Shown here piece after piece: positions 15,059 through 20,067 of a DNA stretch of 20,067 nucleotides. The DNA comes from Victivallales bacterium. GTDB lineage: Bacteria > Verrucomicrobiota > Lentisphaeria > Oligosphaerales > Oligosphaeraceae. The notes under the pieces were generated by a model, which saw only the letters and a list, made by a program, of their open reading frames with translations, was not told where the DNA came from and did not search any database. Location of the stretch: contig JAGCTA010000407.1 in NCBI GenBank assembly GCA_017963875.1, positions 1 through 20,067 of the forward strand, written 5' to 3'. Both the position numbers and the translations under genes were made by a program. Every line of letters begins with the position of its first letter. The first letter of the stretch is position 1.

Positions 15059-16459
15059 TCATAGCAGAACATACTTGCTCAGGAACAGCAGCGTCAGCAC
15101 ATACATGAGCGGATTGATGTTCTTGCGGTTCGGCGAGAAGAAATTGAGAACAGTCCACGAGATGACACCAATAGAAATGCCCTCCGAGATGCTGTACGAA
15201 AACGGCATGAAGAGTATCGTCAAATACGCTGGTATTGCTTCAAGATAATTATCGAACTTTATCTTCGTAATGCTCGAAATCATGTAGAAGCCGACGATGA
15301 TCAGCGCTGGTGCCGTGGCGAATCCTGGAATCTCAAGGAAAAGCGGCGCAAGGAGTATGGACAACAGGAACAACAACGCCGTAGATAGCGCTGTCAACCC
15401 CGTGCGTCCGCCTGCGGCGACACCAGAGGCTGATTCGACGAATGTCGTCACAGTCGATGTGCCTAGAACTGCTCCAACGGATGTTGCGAGTGAATCGGAG
15501 AACAATGCGCCTCTGATGCGCGGCAGACGACCGTCCTTGTCAAGCATCTCCGCTTTTGAGGAGACGCCAATGAGCGTCCCCATTGTGTCAAAGATATCGA
15601 CAAACATAAACGCCAGGATGATAATGAAGAAATTGGCGGAGTTCAACAACTCGAAGCCTGTCAGCGGAGAATCGCGCAACGTCCAATCAGATGGCTTGAA
15701 CAACGCACCAAACAACGTCGAAAATTCGCTAAAAGACTGCGTAAATGTGCCTAGACTGAGTTTCGGCTTCAGAGAGAAGCATTGGAGTTCGGGGGCAATC
15801 ACGTACAGCCCGACGAGTTCGGAAATGATTCCAAGCCCCCACGTCAAAAGGATGCCAAGAAGGATGCCACCACGAATGCCCTTGTGGACAAACCATGCGG
15901 TGAACAGCGTGCCGATAAGTGCAAGAATCGCACAAAGACCATGAGTGTGGATGTTTTCCCTGCTGAAACTCTGGAACGAGACGAGCGTCGGCGAATCGAT
16001 GATGATATACGCATTCTGCAAGGCGATGAAGGCGATAAACAGCCCGATGCCGACGCTGATTGCCGTCTTCAGCGTCAGTGGTATACAGTTGAAGAGGCTC
16101 TCGCGTACCTTTGTCACTGAAAGGAGGAGGAAAATCAATCCTTCGATAAAGACCGCCAGCAGCGCATACTGCCATGAATAGCCCATGCCTTGAACAACCG
16201 TATAGGCGAAATACGCATTCAGCCCCATGCTTGGCGCAAGAGCAAACGGATAGTTGGCGAACACGGCCATGAATACCGTACCAATGAATCCCGACAACGC
16301 CGTCGCGATAAATACACCGCCTGAGGGCATACCTGTTGTTGAAAGGATGGCTGGATTGACCGCCAGGATGTATGCCATCGCCAAAAACGTGGTCAATCCT
16401 GCAAGAATCTCCTTGCTGGCGGTTGTCTTGTTTTCCTCAAGTTTGAACAGGTCTTTCAT
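15059..16459 (-). CDS. NCS2-family (AzgA/PbuG-type) purine nucleobase permease
   Basis: A 466-residue inner membrane transporter with about 12-14 hydrophobic helices. It matches the AzgA-like branch of NCS2, which imports adenine, guanine or hypoxanthine with protons: EILAGLTTFLAMAYILAVNP near residue 17, ALAPSMGLNAYFAYTV near 73, GIGLFIAFIALQNA near 136, FVDIFDTMGTLIGVSSKAEML near 286, and STVTTFVESASGVAAGGRTGLTAL near 332. The length is normal for the family. It lies 33 bp after the DegT-type gene and has only a distant GGAG, so it is the last gene of a leftward operon with the amidohydrolase and aminotransferase. That context is unusual for a purine permease and hints at import of a base-like compound used by these enzymes, or at plain purine salvage. 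Confidence 0.92.
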   Translation of the reverse strand: MKDLFKLEENKTTASKEILAGLTTFLAMAYILAVNPAILSTTGMPSGGVFIATALSGFIGTVFMAVFANYPFALAPSMGLNAYFAYTVVQGMGYSWQYALLAVFIEGLIFLLLSVTKVRESLFNCIPLTLKTAISVGIGLFIAFIALQNAYIIIDSPTLVSFQSFSRENIHTHGLCAILALIGTLFTAWFVHKGIRGGILLGILLTWGLGIISELVGLYVIAPELQCFSLKPKLSLGTFTQSFSEFSTLFGALFKPSDWTLRDSPLTGFELLNSANFFIIILAFMFVDIFDTMGTLIGVSSKAEMLDKDGRLPRIRGALFSDSLATSVGAVLGTSTVTTFVESASGVAAGGRTGLTALSTALLFLLSILLAPLFLEIPGFATAPALIIVGFYMISSITKIKFDNYLEAIPAYLTILFMPFSYSISEGISIGVISWTVLNFFSPNRKNINPLMYVLTLLFLSKYVLL

Positions 16460-16492
16460 ACGTTGATATGCTGCTCCATTTCAGCCACGTTG

Positions 16493-17740
16493 CTATTTTG
16501 CAAAAGCCTCGCTGACCTTGTTCAGCGCCGCGATGATGTCCGCCGTGTCCTGCGCCGTGTAGGACTCATTGATGACAACGAGGAAATTGTCCACCACGAC
16601 CTTGTGCGCATTGGTGAAATCAAAGACTGGATGCCTGTCGCCCTTGTATTCGGCGCACTGCCATGGGAACCCGAAGTTCCCAAACGTCTTCTGGTTGACG
16701 AACCAGTCCTTTTCGCATTGGATGTGGCCGTAGTCCGCGATGAGGGGGATGCCTTCCTTGCTCAAAGCGTTGCAGAAATCCATCTTCGAACATGTAAGAT
16801 GTTCAGGTTCAACCGTCATACGTAAGTACCAGTAACTGCAATAGCCGCCATCCACAAGCCAGCCGACCTTCACGCAGGGATTGTCCGCCATCGCCTTGCG
16901 AACCGCCTCGCCAACGACGTTTCGCCGTTCGACAATCGACGGCAGTTTTTTAAGTTGCTCTACGCCGATAACGGCGGACAAGTCGTTCAAGTTGCAATTC
17001 AACCCCGCGCGGACATTGTACGTCGCATCCTTAAGACCGAACGGCTTTCCGCGGTCTGCAAAACGCCGTCCCTCCCAATGTAGTGCTTCGTTGCGCGTAT
17101 AGACCACGCCGCCCTGCCCGCCTGTGCAGTGGTGCTTGCCGCTCATCGTCGAAAACGCCGCGATATCACCGATGCTTCCGACAAGCCGTCCCTTGTACCG
17201 CGCCCCATGCGCCTGCGAGCAATCCTCGATGACATACAGTCCATGCTTCTTCGCCACTTCCATTATGGGATCCATATCGACGGGTTCGCCAAAGATATGC
17301 GCGACAATAATAGCCTTCGTTCGCTCCGTGATGCATTTCTCAATCGCCGCCGCATTGGTGTTGAAACTGTTCGTGTCCGAATCAGCGCACACGGGCACGC
17401 AGGCATTGAAAAGCACAGGCATACAGCCACCTGGGTCCGTGATCGGTGGCACGATGATTTCACTGAACGGCTCCAAGTTCAAAGCCCCAATCGCACAAAA
17501 TACGGCGTTGCTTCCCGAATTGACACCGTCCGCAAATCCCCCGCCCATGTATTCCACAAAGGCGTCTTCGTACTGCTTTTCGGGCAGTCCGTTGTAGTTG
17601 ATGACCGCCTCGCCTGCGATTACTTTGTCAAACAAGCGATCCACCGCCGCCTTTTCCTCGTTGCCGACATGACAGCGACGTGGGAACGGTGCCGTCCTGA
17701 CAGGCTTTCCACCATTGATTGCTAGTTCACTTATGTTCAT
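16493..17740 (-). CDS. DegT/DnrJ/EryC1/StrS-family PLP-dependent aminotransferase-like protein
   Basis: I chose ATG at 17740 (415 residues) because AGGAG sits six bases upstream. The ATG two codons earlier directly abuts the AGGAG and is less likely. Fold type I PLP enzyme with start NISELAINGGKPVR, the VNSGSNAVFCAIGAL cofactor phosphate region at 74-88, IEDCSQAHGARY at 171-182 (D173 for the pyridine nitrogen), and Schiff-base lysine K202 in STMSGKHHCTGGQGG. The family makes amino sugars by transamination of keto-sugars, but members with the INGGKPVR-type start are also common in carbohydrate catabolic loci of gut and soil bacteria with unknown substrates. The active lysine is present, so it is not one of the lysine-less dehydratases. 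It lies 33 bp after the amidohydrolase stop and before the permease, forming one operon. Confidence 0.9.
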   Translation of the reverse strand: MNISELAINGGKPVRTAPFPRRCHVGNEEKAAVDRLFDKVIAGEAVINYNGLPEKQYEDAFVEYMGGGFADGVNSGSNAVFCAIGALNLEPFSEIIVPPITDPGGCMPVLFNACVPVCADSDTNSFNTNAAAIEKCITERTKAIIVAHIFGEPVDMDPIMEVAKKHGLYVIEDCSQAHGARYKGRLVGSIGDIAAFSTMSGKHHCTGGQGGVVYTRNEALHWEGRRFADRGKPFGLKDATYNVRAGLNCNLNDLSAVIGVEQLKKLPSIVERRNVVGEAVRKAMADNPCVKVGWLVDGGYCSYWYLRMTVEPEHLTCSKMDFCNALSKEGIPLIADYGHIQCEKDWFVNQKTFGNFGFPWQCAEYKGDRHPVFDFTNAHKVVVDNFLVVINESYTAQDTADIIAALNKVSEAFAK

Positions 17741-17773
17741 AATCATCTCCTGATTACCAAATTATATCAGTCA

Positions 17774-18652
17774 TCAATTGTACGATTCGAGCAGCCGCTC
17801 TGCGTTCCCATGGTATATTTTTTCCTGAAGTGCCAGCGGCAAGTCCAATGAATTGAGGAAATCCCTGTGCTGCGTATCAAAATAGTCCCGTGCGTAAAGG
17901 ATGCGGTCTTGGAATTCATCAAGGAACTCGAGAGCAAATGACGGGTCACGCTTCAAGGCACGGCATCCAGAGCCTGCGGAAAAGTCGCAATACAAGTTTG
18001 GATACTTGCGAAGCAATTCTATGAGCCTACCGCCAGGGACGACGGGGCACGGTACGGGCGGATAGCCGCTTGTCTTGTAGAGTTCGTCCTTTGAAATATG
18101 AATCCAGAATGTCAATGCATGACCAAGGAAGATAGTTTCGGGGCATAACTGAAGGATGCGTTCAAGTGTATCAATGTCACCACCCCACCATTCTTGCCAG
18201 GCACCGTCCCTGTCGCCGAGTTCATCTTGCAAATGCAGCGTAACAGGCATTTTGAGGCGACCCGCCATGCGGAAAAGGCGCAATGCCTCGCGGTCGTCGA
18301 ACATCATTCGGACCTTAACCTCGCCGCAAACTTGTGCGCCATAGATATAGTGAGCGGCATGGAGTCGTTCGCACGCATCAGGGGTACGCGGGTCGGGAGC
18401 GTAGCCGAGTATGAAGCGTTCGGGTGCACGTTCCTTGTAGTTAAGGCAGCGTGTAAAGGGAATCGGGCCGTATTTCGAGCCAAGCGTCTCCGACGGAATC
18501 ACATGTGCATAACTTTTCGAGTATTCGTTTTCGCCGCATTCCCAACTCAACAGCCAGGTCTGTGAAATGCCATTGGCATCCATGTTCGCCAGATATTTGT
18601 CCAGATTATGCCCATGCCAATCTGGATGATTGTGCGCATCAATAATTTTCAT
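17774..18652 (-). CDS. Metal-dependent hydrolase, amidohydrolase 2 (PF04909-like) family
   Basis: I chose ATG at 18652 (292 residues), with AGGA nine bases upstream. The frame stays open to an ATG at 18733, but that extension is unlike the family and overlaps the predicted promoter. A TIM-barrel hydrolase or decarboxylase: metal ligands H7-x-H9 in IDAHNHPD on strand 1, H140 in VTLHLQDE, H178 in FLGHAL and D256 in ILYARDYFD. A second-shell H13/H15 (DWHGH) follows the first motif. Relatives hydrolyse lactones, amides or decarboxylate aromatic acids, and the substrate cannot be chosen here. It is the first gene of the leftward operon with the DegT-type enzyme and purine permease. The protein is cytoplasmic. 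Confidence 0.85.
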   Translation of the reverse strand: MKIIDAHNHPDWHGHNLDKYLANMDANGISQTWLLSWECGENEYSKSYAHVIPSETLGSKYGPIPFTRCLNYKERAPERFILGYAPDPRTPDACERLHAAHYIYGAQVCGEVKVRMMFDDREALRLFRMAGRLKMPVTLHLQDELGDRDGAWQEWWGGDIDTLERILQLCPETIFLGHALTFWIHISKDELYKTSGYPPVPCPVVPGGRLIELLRKYPNLYCDFSAGSGCRALKRDPSFALEFLDEFQDRILYARDYFDTQHRDFLNSLDLPLALQEKIYHGNAERLLESYN

Positions 18653-18712
18653 GCTTTTGATTCCTGAGTTCAAAGTTTCATTTTCCAACAGCCCCTTTCG
18701 GTTTGTTAGTAC

Positions 18713-18740
18713 AATGTAGCCTTTCAAACTCAATCGTCAA
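18713..18740 (-). promoter_or_regulatory. Candidate promoter of the amidohydrolase operon
   Basis: On the minus strand TTGACG (complement of 18735-18740), a 16-base spacer and TACATT (complement of 18713-18718). Transcription would start near 18706, about 55 bp before the ATG at 18652, which supports that start over 18733. Confidence 0.45.
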
Positions 18741-18838
18741 GCCAGCGTTTTCTGAAGACACGTTGGCGAATCGCGTCATCATCGCTTTATGATCCAACAC
18801 ATTGACCTTCTGGTAGTTTGTGTCTCCCATCCGTTTTT

Positions 18839-18878
18839 AAAACAGTTTTCCTTGCAATTATGAAGAAAAACTGTTTTT
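18839..18878. promoter_or_regulatory. Pair of AAAAC(A/T)GTTTT palindromes
   Basis: Site 1 AAAACAGTTTT (18839-18849) and site 2 AAAAACTGTTTTT (18866-18878) are each palindromic, and their centres are 28 bp apart. They also form one large inverted repeat. They lie 70-110 bp before the secreted protein gene, in the 296-bp gap between divergent genes. No clear -35/-10 for the rightward gene could be placed around them. Confidence 0.5.
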
Positions 18879-18948
18879 GAGGTCTATATTAAAACTTTAA
18901 TCAAACAACATTGAACCGAATTTTGAAATCACTTTTATGGAGAACCCA

Positions 18949-20067
18949 ATGAAACATTATGCATTGGCATTTGCGTTCTTTTTTGCGGTCTCGCTGATGG
19001 CTGGCGTCATGCCTGGAGAAAACATTCTCTTCAACGGCAACATGGTTGGCAGCGCGAACAGTCCCGTGACAGGCAAGCCTGCAACAGTGCCCGACTTGTG
19101 GGAAACAATGGGCTCGGTTGAAGGCGTGAGATTCATCGTGGAATCAGGGGCCGACAAAGGCAAAGGCCTCCTGCGCTTTTCGCAGGTCGATCCATCAAAG
19201 CCAGCAAAGGAAATCACGGTCAAGCAGCCTGCATTGATACTTGTCGAAGGCGAGAAGTACCGAATCTCCGCAATGGTCAGAACCAGAGACTTTGAAAGCC
19301 CGCACTGCGGAATCGTTGTCTGCGATCGTGGCTGGTACCATGACACTGGCATTCACAAGTTTCCGAAGAACCAGGACTGGACGCCCATGTCCGCTGACGT
19401 GACCATGATTTCCCCGAACAAAGGCAGACATTCTTTCGCCATGTTCGCCTGCGACTTCAAGGGAACGCTTGAAATCAAAGACGTCAAACTGGAGGCGCTT
19501 TCCGAAAAAGCCCAGAAGGAATCCGAAAAGAGCGAATTGATCAGCCTGGTCGTCAGACCCCTCCTCATCCCCATGACGCCGCTCGTCAACAAGATAACCA
19601 TACCAGAGGCCAACACTGGTTATCCGCAATTGACGTTCCTCTTCAACGGCAATCTGCCAGAAAACACATCCTGCGAAGACTACGACATCCACTTTTCCGT
19701 TAACGACTTTCCCGAAGACAGCGTGAAACTCTGCAAGGGCTTGAATACCATTACGTTCAAGAACGGCGTCAAACCTGGCGACTTCAAATTGAAGGTGAGT
19801 ATCGTCGAACGAATCAAAGGAAAATCCATCTGCACGCAAGAGTACACTGCGACGTTTGTGAATCCCGTCAAGACATCCGACAAGGGCCACAGGCGCCTGA
19901 ACAACCTTGTCGTGGAAGTCCTGAACCAGCCAATCAAGAAGAGCGCCGAACCGCAGACGTTCACGTTCTGCACAATGCGGGACGGTTGGGTCTTCATCAC
20001 CGCGCAAAATGCCGAAGCGGATTCGCTTGAAGTCACGCTGGACAATTCATTGAAAGTCATAAATGCC
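18949..20067 (+). CDS. Secreted multi-domain beta-sandwich protein, carbohydrate-binding-module-like N-terminus (3' part cut by the window edge)
   Basis: Open from ATG at 18949 to the last base, giving the first 373 residues; GGAG lies six bases upstream. A signal peptide covers about residues 1-20 (MKHYALAFAFFFAVSLMAG). Residues about 24-183 look like a CBM-type jelly roll: ILFNGNMVGS near 26-35, PDLWETMG near 48-55, YRISAMVRTRDF near 104-115, DWTPMSADV near 143-151 and a closing GTLEIKDVKLEAL. A short charged linker follows (185-196), then a beta-rich Ig-like stretch (about 205-306). At about 315 begins RRLNNLVVEVLNQ and then TMRDGWVFITAQ (342-353), a pattern I associate with large secreted proteins of Lentisphaerota-like bacteria, but I cannot name a family. 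No catalytic domain is reached. It probably acts outside the cytoplasm on a glycan, by inference. Confidence 0.78.
   Translation, partial: MKHYALAFAFFFAVSLMAGVMPGENILFNGNMVGSANSPVTGKPATVPDLWETMGSVEGVRFIVESGADKGKGLLRFSQVDPSKPAKEITVKQPALILVEGEKYRISAMVRTRDFESPHCGIVVCDRGWYHDTGIHKFPKNQDWTPMSADVTMISPNKGRHSFAMFACDFKGTLEIKDVKLEALSEKAQKESEKSELISLVVRPLLIPMTPLVNKITIPEANTGYPQLTFLFNGNLPENTSCEDYDIHFSVNDFPEDSVKLCKGLNTITFKNGVKPGDFKLKVSIVERIKGKSICTQEYTATFVNPVKTSDKGHRRLNNLVVEVLNQPIKKSAEPQTFTFCTMRDGWVFITAQNAEADSLEVTLDNSLKVINA

Noticed and set aside
17129..17725. Plus-strand open frame of 198 codons
   Set aside because: It overlaps the DegT-type gene fully; the PLP-binding motifs are on the minus strand.
18653..18733. 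N-terminal extension of the amidohydrolase by 27 residues
   Set aside because: The extension precedes the normal family start KIIDAHNH, lacks a good ribosome binding site compared with AGGA before 18652, and overlaps the predicted promoter.
19195..20007. Long minus-strand open frame of 270 codons
   Set aside because: It is antisense to the secreted protein gene, which has a signal peptide, good ribosome binding site and domain-like sequence.

Overview
This window is a gene-dense stretch of about 20 kb from a Gram-negative bacterium of moderate GC. It carries a WaaG-type lipopolysaccharide core glycosyltransferase, a signal-peptide-bearing Ala/Pro-rich beta-propeller protein, and many carbohydrate-active and dehydrogenase-type enzymes without export signals (GH29 fucosidase, DUF4874/DUF4832 protein, Gfo/Idh/MocA oxidoreductase, DraG-like hydrolase). 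That mix resembles gut or host-associated Lentisphaerota/Verrucomicrobiota (Victivallis-like) genomes. This is an inference from gene content, because no rRNA or other phylogenetic marker is present. Most genes have a purine-rich AGGAG/GGAG ribosome binding site, and three candidate promoters share the -35 hexamer TTGAAA.

Layout. (1) Positions 1-6402, minus strand: five tightly packed genes read leftwards. They are a hybrid histidine kinase, a DUF4874/DUF4832 TIM-barrel-like protein, a WaaG-like glycosyltransferase, a two-[4Fe-4S] FrhB/FdhB-like protein and a polysaccharide pyruvyl transferase cut by the window edge. The last three form a surface-glycan synthesis or decoration block. (2) 6663-7952, plus: an intracellular GH29 alpha-L-fucosidase followed by a series of hairpins. 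(3) 8252-9127, plus: a sigma-70 factor of the RpoD/RpoS type with a near-consensus promoter and a strong terminator. (4) 9340-10800, minus: an exported protein with a 39-bp tandem repeat in its linker and a PD40/TolB-like propeller. (5) 11032-14971, plus: a three-gene operon (divergent ADP-ribosylglycohydrolase, CapA-fold protein, Gfo/Idh/MocA oxidoreductase) behind a promoter overlapped by an 8+8 bp palindrome. (6) 15059-18652, minus: a convergent three-gene operon (metal-dependent amidohydrolase, DegT-type PLP enzyme, NCS2/AzgA-type purine permease). (7) 18949-20067, plus: the start of a secreted multi-domain beta-sandwich protein that runs off the window, preceded by two AAAAC(A/T)GTTTT palindromes.

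How the parts may fit. The left block looks like envelope glycan biosynthesis under or beside a membrane sensor kinase with a tiny CxxC-containing outer loop. The two convergent operons look like cytoplasmic catabolic modules for an unidentified small glycoside or nucleoside-like compound. One would hydrolyse an N-glycosidic bond and oxidise the product; the other would hydrolyse or transaminate and import. Neither pathway is assigned. No tRNA, rRNA, CRISPR array, insertion sequence or phage gene was seen.
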